Below are positions 35,559-50,000 of a stretch of DNA of 64,000 nt, one piece after another (position 1 is the stretch's first letter; each line of letters begins with the position of its first letter). Under the pieces are notes generated by a model that had not been told where the DNA came from, did not search any database, and worked only from the letters and a program-made list of their open reading frames with translations. The stretch lies in assembly GCA_964036155.1 (NCBI GenBank), contig OZ038423.1, positions 3,239,249 through 3,303,248 on the forward strand, given 5' to 3'. The position numbers were made by a program, and so were the translations under genes. Origin of the DNA: Diploscapter coronatus. Taxonomy: Eukaryota > Nematoda > Chromadorea > Rhabditida > Rhabditidae.

Positions 35559-35754
35559 TCGTTGATAATATCGCATTGACACAACAGAGTAAGAGAACTC
35601 GAGTATTAGCAATCTTAGTCAGAAGTTTACCTTCCAGAGAATATTGCTAATAACTATTTTGTCTAACGCTGATCTTATCGACTCATTAAATACATTAAAA
35701 AGAGACTCTAGTGAATAGTCAACTTCGATTTCGAGTAAGTTCAATTCTAAAATC

Positions 35755-36872
35755 ATGCGGCCACTTTCTATTTGTTTATTCTTAGCCGTCGTTAGTTGCA
35801 CTGTTTTCTGTTCTCCTGTAACAGGTAGGATTATAAAATATTCTAGGAAATTTCATCAAAGATTCAATTAATTTCGTATGGTTTTTAGACAATAGAACGA
35901 CATCACGACTTAATATTGAATATTCCCAATCGAGTGATAAAGATTATAGCGAGGAAGAAGGTGACAAAACTGTCTTTACGGGATCAAATGCAACCGATAG
36001 AATTTTAAACTCAAAAACTACAGCCTCTCCTATTTCAACATCCATCATTGGTAAGCGATTATGATTCAGTGTAATTTTAGTAGATTCATTTAGGGTCCAA
36101 CACCATAAATAATTCTAGCCCTTTCAACAAGTATGAAAAATCATCAGAAAATGGAACACATTCTACTACGAGTGACATGGTTGAAACCACATCGGAATCA
36201 TCTGAATCCACCACGATCAATTCTACTTACTCATCTACTTCAAGTGAGCCAGGTAAAAATTCGGTGATTCATAGTTGCATTTTCTTGAGGCATTACTAAT
36301 GATTGTCATTTCAGAGTTGGAATATTCCATCGTCGAAAAACTGTTCGAAAAAATGTTCGAGGAAATTGCGAGTTTATTTGACATGACATCGTAAGATTAT
36401 TGGAATCGAAAAATAATTGCCTAAATAAGATTTAGAAATAAGATGATGACATTTTTGATATACGTGATAATTGGATCCATGGCTATATTTGTTATAGTTT
36501 GGATTATTTGCTCGTGCGCATTTTCAGAGCAGAAAAATGAAATTGGAAATTCAGGTGAGAAACCTTGAAAATATTTTTAATATTTCTGAGGTAACCTAAA
36601 CATTTTGAATCATCACAAATTTGGAAATAGTGCTAAAATAGCGAGAATTTGACTATCCTTTTCAAACCGTATTTGTTTCCTTGTCAAATTGCAAATAGTT
36701 TTCAGACGATCTAACCTATCTCAATTTAAATCCAAAAAGAGTTCAATCTGAAGACGACGATCCAGATCACCCCTATCGACCAAACACCTATAACTCTGAA
36801 GTTGTGTACACTCAAATTCAAAAAGTTAGAAGTGATAGTGTTAGAAAGTCTAATCAACAATCTTCGATATAA
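35755..36872 (+). CDS. Type I membrane protein with two ITIM-like tail motifs
   Basis: Six exons join in phase: 35755 to about 35825, 35889-36051, about 36093-36253, 36315-36390, about 36435-36554 and 36706-36872. The product has a signal peptide (MRPLSICLFLAVVSCTVFCS), a Ser/Thr-rich ectodomain with several N-glycosylation sites (NRT, NAT, NSS, NGT, NST), a short amphipathic stretch (IVEKLFEKMFEEIASLF), one TM helix (FLIYVIIGSMAIFVIVWIIC) and a hydrophilic tail. The tail contains LTYLNL and VVYTQI, both fitting the consensus [VIL]xYxx[LIV] of inhibitory tyrosine motifs. It has no CX module but keeps the signal/TM/Cys-exit plan of the adjacent family. A role in tyrosine-phosphatase recruitment is only inference. 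It opens about 200 bp from the divergent gene on the left. Confidence 0.7.
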
Positions 36873-37775
36873 TAATTTTACCAATAGGGATGTTGACTCG
36901 GGCTCGATCCGAAATTTTCACATTGCATCACGGGTCGTAAAATTTTCACCCGTCAACATCTCTGTTTATCAAGTTTTAATTGAGAATTTATTTATTCATT
37001 GACATCAATGTACAATAAAAGATTTAGAAAGCTTTAATAACCGATTATTCAAAATGAGTCAAATTTCCTCGAAGATAAGTTGTCTTCTGCTAATACCGAA
37101 TCGAATGCAAGAGATTCTCCAATTTGGAAATCAGTCCGTATAATTAGAAATGCCAGGATGACAAAATTAGCATTCGAATTATGCGTTCAGATTTATCGTT
37201 ACTTTTTCCGACCCATCTAGTCGGGTTCCTAATTGATAGTCATGGGAAATTGTTTCTGTATGATATACTTTGGATTTTTTTCAAACTTTGTAGCTGGAAA
37301 TTTCCTCAGAACTCTCAAAAATCGCAATTTCTGGACATCGAGACCTCGGTATCTCGAAAATTAAGGACCCTCCAAAAATCTCCATAACAGACTCTGGAAA
37401 TACGATATCGATTTGTCTACCGCGTGTTTCACCGTTCTTTTTATCAATCGTTAGCACAAATCATTTGAAAAAATTACCTCGGATGAAAAATTTCTGAAAA
37501 ATCTCAAAGATTACGGTTTGTATTGTCATGAGATTTCTAGCACTATTCTTACGCCTTCATTGTTCTCAATTTTTGTGTAATTCTTCAACGTTGCCACAAA
37601 TCGTAATCAATTTCCACTATTTCATCAAATATTCTTGACACTTACTCACTCCGATCAATATCTACCACCTCTTCTCACTCATTTATAGCTCATTAACCAG
37701 TGGTTTATTCTGTCCTACCATTTCAAACTTTCTGCTTATTCATTTGATAATCGTCTGTTGATTCCGAAAATTCGG
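36873..37775. other. Intergenic region
   Basis: AT-rich. It contains a short foldback at about 36887-36966 (arms AGGGATGTTGACTCGGG / CACCCGTCAACATCTCT). No coding region seen. Confidence 0.5.
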
Positions 37776-39695
<1,920 letters not shown>

Positions 39696-40673
39696 AAAAT
39701 CACCGGATCATAATTATGACCTCTTGCAATTTGGCTATTTCGAAATTCTTGCAATTGCCGAAAAACTGGTCTTTTTGTTGAAGCGTAATTCTTTGTTTTA
39801 TAATTTTTTGCTCTTTCAAAATTTCATTTACAGTCGATCATTTCAAGCTTTAAAAGTCTACTCCTGTTTATTTTTGATGAAATATACACAATTTTTCTTA
39901 TTACTTAGGTTATTTGAATATTCTCTAACATTCGATGCATAACGAATAAATCATATTGATTGACAAGTTAGTATTAAATTTGAACTCATCATATTGTCAA
40001 TGACCGACTACTTGAGACAAAATAAGAGAACGAAAATTTTATGTATGATAATTAGTACGTAGCTTGCAAATGAATAGACGGAAACAAACTATTAGGAATT
40101 GATCGCAAAGCTGATCATATAGCTATGATACCAAGCTCCAATGGTCAAAATTTAGATTAATCACAGGCTGGAGAGAGATTTGCTAGGAAAATATACTGGA
40201 GGCAGGTCGCAATGGTTTTCTGAGGATTGTCCTCCCTAGGACTGTATCAAACTGAAATTAAATCGATTAATGCTATGAAATGATAGAGAAGATACCTTAT
40301 CATCAATTGGGTAGTGAAAAAGGAGAGATTGACTGGGAAGAGAAAATAAGCAAAATACGCTAATATTGATGCTGCCAACGAACAATATTATGTCTTGAAT
40401 ACGTTCAATAACTGTTCACAAGAAATCGCCTAACTATTTCTGCTATATATTTTGAAAATTTTACTTTGAAATTACTATAAAATAAATATTGAATTTGGTT
40501 ACAGAATATTTGAAATCAAATACTTTAAAGAATATTTCAGTTCCAATTTTTTCTCATCACTTTTGGATGTCTTCGAGAGTTGTCTTTATCGTGTGCATTG
40601 GAATTAAATCATTATTTCACATTTTTATTGAATAAGGTTTCTATATGAAATCTGAGATTATTATAATCAGGCT
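39696..40673. other. Intergenic region
   Basis: AT-rich spacer between the convergent protease and Kelch genes. I see nothing else in it. Confidence 0.5.
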
Positions 40674-43012
40674 TTATTTTATGTTAATCTTCCCGACTTC
40701 ACGCCATTTATTCGTTTGTGGATCGTATTCCTCGATTGAATTACAAAAATCTTCATCTTCTGTAGAGTCTCCTTGAAATCTAAATTAACAAATATTTTGT
40801 ATAAAGATATGCAAAATCTCAGCTCACCCTCCGATTGCATACAATTTCCCGTTAGAGACGATGAGCGAATGATCATTTCTTGCATAATTCATATCAGATA
40901 TTCGAGAAATTCGACTGTCAACTGGAGCTGAGGGGTCGAAACACAGACAAGATTTGAATACATTAGGATAACTAAATATATAATGATACGTTATTTATCA
41001 TACAAAATTAACGACTAGTGTCCTCCAGTTATGTAAATTTTTCCATTTAGAGATGCAACTCCGAATGAACCTCGTTGTTCTGGAAGCTCTCCAATTTCAA
41101 CCCATTCCCGTTCATCGTCTGATAATCGATATATCTTATTACTACTCCATCCACCAAAAACTGAATATCCATAATTACAATAATGAATATGCTATAATGT
41201 GACCGTATAAAATTCCATTGCATGTTATTGTTTGAGCATCACTAATTGGAAGAGGAAAAGCAGGTCCTACATGCCATTTTCCATCTATTAAAACCTGAAT
41301 AAATTATTTCATGGACTTTCATTCGATCTTCTTACATCCACACGATCTGTCGCTCTTATCGTTCCAGGAATATATCCACCCAAATAATATAATTTGTCTT
41401 TGTAATAAGCCACAAATGCACTGCCACGCCATTCAGGAGGATTTGGGCCTGTAAAATTCTTTGAATCGATCATTCATGGATTTGTTGATCAGACCTCTTG
41501 AAATTTGTCGAATATTCAAGTCAAATATTTCAAATGATTTACTTATGTTGTTAATTGCAAAAATCTGAAGCTTAAGAAATTATTAAAAAAAAAATGAACA
41601 TAAGAATTTACTTTATTATGTGTAATTACTATTTTGTCTGCCCAATACGAATTGTAGAATTTTGCAATCTCTTCGACTGAGCAGGTATATGAATTGAACA
41701 AGCATATCCTTCCTTCACCTTCATTATTAGTTGGATAGAAATCTAAATTATAATAGATTATTGGATCTTTTATTCCATTAAATTAATTATTTCTTACAGT
41801 AAAACAAAATTAGCGAATTATCGAATGAATTGTCTTCACCAATTTGCAGATTAATTTTTTCGACTTCACCCCATTTATTAATCTGTGGATCGTATTCCTC
41901 GATTGAATTACACCAATTGTTAAGTAGTTTTTGAAATCTAAGTTAACGTATTTCGTATAAAGATATGCAAAATCTCAGCTCACCCTCCGATTGCATACAA
42001 TTTTCCATTCGCAGCAACAAGCGAATGAAGATGTTTTGAATAATTCATATCAGCGATTCGAGAAATTCGACTGTCAACTGGAGCTGAGGGGTCGAAACAC
42101 AGACAGGATTTTAATACATCATCACCACTAAATATATAATGATGCATTATTTATCATACAAAATTAACGACTTCCGTCCTCCAGTTATGTAAATTTTTTC
42201 ATTCAACGATGTGACTCCGAAATCACCTCGTCCTTCTGGAATCTCTCCGATTTCAGTCCATTCCCGGTCATCGCCTGATAATCGATATATCTTATTTCTA
42301 TTAAGTGGGACAATAACTGAATATCCATAATTATGATAATTAATATGTCATAATGTGACTGTATAAAATTTCATTGCATGGCATTGTTCGAACACAACCA
42401 ATTTGAAGAGGAAAAGCAGGTCCTGTTTGCCATTTCCCACCTATTAAAATCTAAATAAATTATTTCATGAGCTTTCATTTGATTTTTTTACATCCACTCG
42501 ATTCGTATTTCCACCCAAATAATACAATTTGTCTTTGAAATAAGCCACAGATGCAGCACTACGCAATTCAGGATGATCTGGACCTGAAAAATTCTTTGAA
42601 TCGATCATTCATGGATTTGTTGAGCAGACCTCTTGAAATTTGTCGAGTATTCAAGTCAAATATTTCAAATGATTTTTTAGATGAGCTAATTCCAAAAATC
42701 TGAAATCGAAGAAATTATTAAAAATAACGAACATAAGAATTTACTTTATTCTGTGTAGTTGTTACTTGATATGGCCAATAACAATTGTGGAATTTTGCAA
42801 TCTCTTCGACTGAGCAGGTATATGAATTGAACAAGCATATCCTTCCTTCACCTTCACTATTAGTTGGATAGAAATCTAAATTATAATAGGTTATTGGATC
42901 TTTTATTCCATTAAATTTATTATTTCTTACAGTAAAATAAAATTTTATGCGAGTTATTGATATTCCAGGATAATTTAGTCAATGGGATTTCAATTTTTTT
43001 CTGAAATTATCA
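40674..43012 (-). CDS. Kelch-repeat protein with duplicated block (5' end unresolved)
   Basis: Minus-strand exons encode two tandem copies of the same about 330-residue block. Each block runs: a GRICLFNSYTCSVEEIAKF segment; an IFDLNxRQISR segment; a kelch blade (YKDKLYYLGGY / FKDKLYYLGGN); a blade with NKIYRLSDDEREW and NGKIYITGG; a blade with CLCFDPSAPVDSRISRI and NGKLYAIGG; and an EEYDPQxNKWGEV blade. The block at 42950-41860 leads in phase into the second at 41860-40674 through DNSFDNSLILFY. Gly-Gly pairs and spaced Tyr/Trp fit beta-propeller Kelch repeats. No BTB or BACK domain is visible. The first coding exon is not found; a relative at 53425 has a short one (MSGKPMSTSTNSLSKV). Likely a cytoplasmic scaffold or adaptor, by family. 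Confidence 0.75.
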
Positions 43013-43613
43013 TTTCCATTTTAATAATGAATTATTTATTTTCAAGCCTCTAAAGCATTTGCAATAATCGTAGCTTCAATTTCAAATTTGTAGGACCGAA
43101 TTTACTGAGCACTCGGAAATGTCGCACTTTTTGCTACTTGCTTGAAAATCAATATCGTGCCGTCAATTTATTTATCTTTTATCCAGATCTGTTTTACTGA
43201 TTTTTAATGCTTTTGCCTTGTAAAAATCGTTATTTCCGATAATTTTAGATGTTATGCATCGTCAACTAGAAAGAATCAAATCAAACAGAACACGAGGGTG
43301 CTTTTGACGTCAAAACGATATCAGAAGTTCAAGAAAATTCAAAGAAGACTGTTCAACGGTGGACGAGAAAAGAAAAAAAAGCGACAAAATAGCGCATGAA
43401 ATGAAGAGGCGCAGATTTTCCTCTTCTTCTCTCTTTAACGAGGGAACAACCGTAATCATCGCTATATCAATAGACCAATTACTGATTTATGGTGAATTTT
43501 ATGACGAATTTTATCCCTCACTGAGATATAGAGAAAAGAAAGAAAAATGAAAAGGAGAGCCATGTAACGTAATGCTCATGGACAACTAAGTTACATATTC
43601 GTAACCTACTCAC
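43013..43613. other. Spacer between two minus-strand genes
   Basis: It should hold the first exon and promoter of the Kelch gene, but I cannot identify either. An open frame at 43359-43550 (plus) is Lys/Arg-rich and unconvincing. Confidence 0.35.
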
Positions 43614-45840
43614 TCAGGGCTTCAATTTAAGACCGAATTTGACCGAATCCCAGGAAGACAGTAGAAAAGGTCTCTTTCTAAGAAGAATTTTTAGGGGTAC
43701 CTCAATTAAACAAAAAAAACAATGATCGAACTTACCAATTCTTTTTCGTACTTAAATCTGCGTTCCTCTGCTCGCTGTTGTTCTTCTATTTTACGTTGTT
43801 GACGCTGATTTTCCAGTCTCGCTTCCTAAAAATTTCAAACTTCCCCAATTTTCCGCTAAAAAAATTAAATTCTGACCTCCAATATCCGTCGATTTTCCTC
43901 TCTCGCTCGCTCTAATTCTTTTTCTCGCCTATTCCCGTCGTCCTTGGGCTTAAGCTCTTTGTCTCGATCCTAAAAAATAATCAGAAATTTTGAAATTTGA
44001 AGTCTAAGTCTAAATTTCGCTCAACCCTGGTATCGATAAGTTTGTTGTCTAAAGAATATCTTCATAATTAGCCTCACACAATCACAAAGTGATATTTCGT
44101 TTGCGATAATGTGTTCATTTCGAGCGATTGATTTTTTCGGTCAGAGAATTCTTTTTTTTCATGAAAAGCTTATTTACAGCCCAGATCACATTTTATGTGC
44201 AAAATTGGTCCAAAGATGGAATTTTGCATACCCATTTGGGGTCCTACCTTTGATTGTTTAGTTGCTCCTGTTGGGTTACCAATACAGATTCTGTCAAATT
44301 GGATTGCCAACTAAATTAAAAAGTGATTTAGATTAATTTAATATTGAAACTTCAATGGTATTGGCAACAATAGCAGCCCCGTGAGACACGATTTCGTCTG
44401 GATTCAAATCAAGTTTGATTTTATCGTTTCCAAATTTTGCAGTCAGAAGTTCCTTAATCCTTGGTATTCTGGTTGAACCACCAACGAGAATCTAAAACGG
44501 TTTATCTTGCTTCATATGCAATTATTGAATAAATGATTTACAGCGTAATCAATATCTTCTTTCTTCAATTGTGCAGTGTATAGAGCCGAATCAACTTGTT
44601 GGATCGCCTTAGTAAATAGATCAGAACATAGTTGGTTCAATTGAGATTTTGTCAACGAAACTTTCAAATTAATTTCATCATTAATCTCCATCTGAATTCA
44701 ACATTAAATCAATTAAAGATAGTGTGAAGATACACTTACGAAGATATTTGTTTCTTCAATGTTATTTGACAAAAACTCTTTTGCTTCTCTGCACTTTGTG
44801 CGTAAGTTTTTAATTAATCTTGGTCTTTGATAGATATCATAACTTGAGCTTGTCTTAAATTCCGTAAGTGCATATTTCATAATACGACCGTCAAAATCTT
44901 GACCGCCTAAAATATGGATCATTTGTTTGAAAGAATAGTGCATACCTAAATGAGTATCACCGGTCACAGCCATGACGTTAGCGTCATTATCAATTATTCT
45001 CAGTATGCTTACGTCTAGCGTTCCTAAATTTAGAAAAATACAAATATAGTTTTATATTAAAACTAACCTCCTCCAAAGTCGAAAATAAGTAATTTTGAAT
45101 CTCCAAGATTGTTTTTCGCATTATAAGCAATTGCAGCAGCGTTAGGCTCATGCAACAATCGCTTCAATTCTAGTCCTGCCAATTCAACTGCCTTTTTTGT
45201 TGCAGCCTTCTGATTATCTTGAAATAATGCAGGAACAGTCACGACAACGCCAGTAACTTTTTTCTTTAAATATTTCTGAAAATGTGTACATTAATTCGTC
45301 CATTCTTTAATCGAATAAAATTTCATACCTCAGCACGAACTTTTAAATACTTCAATATCTCCGCGGAAACTTCTTCGGGCCTCAGAAATCGCTCATTTGG
45401 AGTTCCCTTATTCAGCACATACCCAGCACATTTCTAAAGTCACGAATTTCCATAAAAAAATAAACTGAAATTACATCTCTTGTATCAACATTAAATGTCC
45501 AAAGTTGACGCGTTTCTGCATTCGGCAAATTGTGCAGGAATTCCCAACCAATCAACCGTTTTGAATCTTCAAGCTATGCATTTTGTGATAGTGGTCATTC
45601 TAATTTACCATATAGGATATTCGACATATCGATATTAGAGCTCAAAGCAGGATTTCCAACCAAAATCTCAGCACCAAACGCGACAACTGAGGGCACGATA
45701 TTCTTTCCTAAAATTCTCACATCCTCTCAAAATTATGATATTTTCATACCATCATCATGGTGAATAGTCTTGGGTTTGCCGTTTTCAATAACCGAAACAC
45801 AACAATATGTTGTCCCCAAGTCGATCCCGATGTAGACCAT
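43614..45840 (-). CDS. Hsp70-like ATPase domain with coiled-coil tail
   Basis: The minus-strand gene starts [18 protein letters not shown]. Exons encode the Hsp70 nucleotide-binding motifs: [88 protein letters not shown] and [18 protein letters not shown]. After this point an ordinary Hsp70 would enter its substrate-binding domain. Here phase-0 exons instead give [15 protein letters not shown] and a charged coiled coil ([36 protein letters not shown]), with a stop after ...LKLKP. If the last acceptor is not used, the stop falls near 43703. Intron positions match the Hsp70-like gene at 10014-13207, so both descend from one intron-containing ancestor. Function cannot be ordinary client folding. 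Confidence 0.75.
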
Positions 45841-47037
45841 TACGAACTAGAATTTATAAGAACCGAGTAACTTTATGTGAAATAAAGCCAAAAGTGCGCG
45901 ACAATTATCGACTGATAAAGGAATTATCTGATAAGGATTGTTTGCGAATAATGTTCCAAAGTGATTCCATGAAAAAAAACGAACTTTGATAAGAATGGGT
46001 AGGCACTAAAAAATCGATACCCCAAAAATGGCTCAAGGATGCATTTTCACCCCTACATGTTATGCATCATTTAAAAGCTAATGAAATGTGCAATAAAAAG
46101 CTTGGGACAAATTTTTATTTTCGAAATAAAACACTGAATTTTGGGCGAAAAACTTAAAAATGGTTTAAAAATCGATTTTATGTTAATTTCGGCCACTTTT
46201 TGAAGTCAAAATTTTTTGGAATCAGCATATTGAATTTGGGTTATATAGCATATAAATTTCTTTTGATATTTTAATTTTTGATGGGTGGATTTGTTATATA
46301 TAAGGGATAACAGCTTACGATCTTCAGTCTTAAACTAACGATAAAGAGCATGATTAGCGAGATCAACGTAGGTTTCCCAGTCTTCTACAAACTAGTTTTC
46401 ATCGATTTATTCCAATCTTGACAGGCATTGCCGTACATAGACAATGGGAAGATAAGAACAATCACTTGAAAATCTCGAGTAAACGATTACGCGAAATTTG
46501 AAGAGAATCCCCTGAAGTTAACAATAAGAAGAGGAAAACCCGTGGTTCAGATTATAAGGTTATGTTTGTGTGATAGATATTTTTCAGGAACGAAACAGAA
46601 TTTGTTACCCAACTAGGATTTTTTAAATTTTAATTCCGTCTATTCCCATGATACTCAATTTCAACTCATGACTGATAAATAAATATCGATAAAATACTGA
46701 ATTTCAAGTAAATTTTACGGATTGCCGAAGGATGATAATTTAGATTATCAGAATGATTTTCACAAAAATAAGGCTAGAACTATCTGCCTAAATTAAGACA
46801 AGAAGCATTAGGTTAGAACAGGAGTGTTATCAAGTAAGGTAAATTAAGAATTTTGACAACCCAATAATAAAAGGTATGGTGGAATAAGTTGAGAAATCTA
46901 ATCGATAACTATTTTAACACATCATATAATTTCAGATAATTGAATTGGAAGATGAAAAACATTTTGAAGAAGAAATTTTCATAATTTTCAAAGAATCCAA
47001 TTACAAAACAGGAAATCAAAAAAGTAAAGAAAATAAT
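45841..47037. other. Intergenic region
   Basis: AT-rich. It should contain the promoter of the Hsp70-like gene, but I see no clear heat-shock element array. A possible tiny spliced frame at 46350-46500 is noted under rejected items. Confidence 0.45.
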
Positions 47038-50000
47038 TCACTTAGCCTTGGCGTGGATCTTCTTCAGACTCACAGAATTGGCCTGTTTGTTAAGAGCGGA
47101 ATCGACCGACTTGGACGCAATGATTTTGTTGACTCGCTTTCTTGCAGCCGTGAAGCCCGGGCGAATTCTCTTCGCATGAGGGAACGCTGAGGCTGTGCTC
47201 TGAAATCATGAAAATAACCTAGAGTTAGAATAAACAAGGGATAAAACACAGGGGTATGTCGGAATTGAAATTTGTCGTGACCGAATCGGAATTCCGAATA
47301 CCCGATCGGAAAATATAGATGAAAAAGTTGAAAACTCAACTTTTCCTATATATGTATTACCATGCTATTTTGACATTTAATAGTCATTTTAAAATAAAAC
47401 TAATAGTATAAGTATTTTTTGCATATTGAGATGGTTGTGTCAAAAATGAATGCATATTCCAAGATGATTAAAATCTTGAAACACTTCTAAGTTTTCAGCA
47501 AAAATGCCAACCTTTCCAGTGGCCTTGTCGAACTGTTTGCGCAGCTTGAGGAACTTGCACTCGACGCCGAAGCACTGGAGGGAGATTCTCCTGATCGAGT
47601 CGAAATCCTCCTGGAAAATTCGTTAATAGCATCTTTCGAAAGATAAAAAATAAACTCACGAAAGCCCGATCCATAATGCAATTTGCAGCCTCATGCTTCG
47701 CCTCCGAATGATATCTCGCCTTCTTTTTCGACATCGACAGGAAGTCGCACTGAAAATCAAGATAACTCTCCTTGAGAAAAATATAATATTTGGACAACTG
47801 AGAAATGGCGGGATGAGGTTAGAATGTGAGCTATCTTTTCCCTCACTATTTCTGCTTACTTTCCTTTCTTACCCTAATCCCTAACTATAGAGCACCTCCT
47901 TGCGTCATCTCGTCACTTCAAAACTGCCTTATTTTTGTGATACTAAAATTTGACAAAAATTTACCAAATTGCACTTGTATCTCTTGTAGCCCATGGCATT
48001 GTAGTGGAGGAGCACGTGAACGGGAATGTTCTGAAGATCAGCATGTTTCAAATTTAAATCAAGTTTATAAAAATAGAAAATCATCACATCTTGAGAAAGT
48101 TCTTCAAACCTTTTCACCAAATTTTTCAGAAAATTGATAAATTTAAAAGTAATTTTCTTGAATACAAGTTTCTAATTTGCCAACCTTTTCCACGAACGTC
48201 TTTCCGCAGAGTTTGCAGCCGATCTTCCCGTTGAAGCTCTGACTCGGAGTGTCGACTAGAGAGTCGTTTGTCAAATCGGTAGATTGCCAAGTGCTATTCA
48301 GAGAGCGGTCGATCACAGACTAAAATACATATTTAGAAAATTAAAAAAAACATCTGAAATTAAATTTCAAAGATAAAAATCCACACCTCTCCTTCCTCTT
48401 CCTCTTCGTCTTCAAACTCCCCGCTTTCATCATCAAACCCCATTCTAGTGTCTTCCTTCTCGTTTTCCAGATTCGGGTCCAAAATCGAGTTCTGAGTCTG
48501 TTCTGATGTAGTTGAGATCGCAGAGGGAAATCGATCGTTGAATCTGAAAAATCGACAATCTTTTTTCAAACTCAATGAAATCTATAAAAATTATAATAAA
48601 AGATTGAAATTCTCATAACTTGAAGCAGGAGCATGAAAATAGCCTTCGGATTTTAGATTTCGAAAATTGGGACTTTAAACTTTGAAACATAAATTTCAGA
48701 GTTCACATTCCGGTCTTTAAAAAATAAGAAGTTTTCCTGAATGAAATTTAATTTCTTTCGAAAACTAAAATTCAACTTTCAAAGTATATGAGACTAGAAA
48801 GGCAACTACTATATGTGACAAACTGCCGAATAGGAAGAAAACTCACTCGGATTTGATTCTGTTGAACAGCGTCCCGAGTGGAGCTTTGACCTGCAGCTGG
48901 GGGAAAGTGGCGTTGTCGTTCTCGGGCTCTGGAGTGGGTATTGTCGATGTTGACACAGACGATAGGCTGCGTCTATTGACGACAATCACTTTGCGAGGCG
49001 CACTAAAATTACACTTTAAAGTCATTTCTTTTATGTTCAGAATATTCTTTTCCAAATCAACACCCCCACAACATTGATAAATGAGTTTCATATAGCATAT
49101 TTGGAAATTTTCGAAACCTATCTCAAAATGAAATTTTAAAAATCTTCCAAGTCAATTTTCCTGGCAACTATGGAATAGTTTCTACGAAAATATTTGAAGT
49201 GCATTTCAAAACATGTATTAGAAGTAATTCATCAAAATCACAGATGCAATAGAAATGCATTTCGCCGTTAATATCTCGAAATTTTGAAGCATATTTAAAA
49301 CTTGACTAAATTATTGTCCAACTTTTAGAAGATTGGAAAGAATATTACCGTTTGGACACGGACTTCCTTCTCTTGTCACGGATCGCGTCCAAATAGTCGC
49401 CTTCCTCAGCTGCCTTCTCATTCTCATTCGACCTCTCCCCCCGCACTTCCGACTCGTTCAGATGCTCATTTGCATCCGGAACAGGAGTCTCGGAAGGCGA
49501 CAAGTCGTCGATGATCACGAATCTGGAAATTAGCAAATTGCGCAAATTTTTGATAACTTGAAAAAGTCTAGCCTTCAAAGCCATGCGAAATAGTGTGATA
49601 AAAGAATCTTCCTCTATCACTCCTCACCCTATTTCACATATATCCTTTTAGGGCTTGAGATTTCCTAACAGCCTAATTTTTTAGTTTTTTTTTATAATTT
49701 TCTTTTCAACGAAAAAAGGAACGTTTCTCTTACTGCTCACAAACGTCGTCCATCTCCTCTTCATTCTCGTTTTCATTTCCCCCGATCTCATCGACCTGCT
49801 CTCCTTCCAAGGATACGCTTCCATCGTTGGCAGTTTCTGGAGTCGTTGCGGGACTCGAGGAGTTGGCTGGAATTTTGATGATTTAAAAAAAAAATTTTTT
49901 ATAATTTTCTAGAAATCTAAAAATTGCAAAAAAGCTCCATTTTTTGCATGATTTTTATTGCATATTTTTCAGTAGTAAAAATAGCATTTTTTCAAAGATC

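Noticed and set aside
43359..43550. Lys/Arg-rich plus-strand open frame
   Set aside because: No splice or family support; low-complexity composition.
46350..46500. Tiny two-exon frame starting MISEINV and continuing GIAVHRQWEDKNN
   Set aside because: Donor and acceptor fit, but only about 32 residues with no other support.
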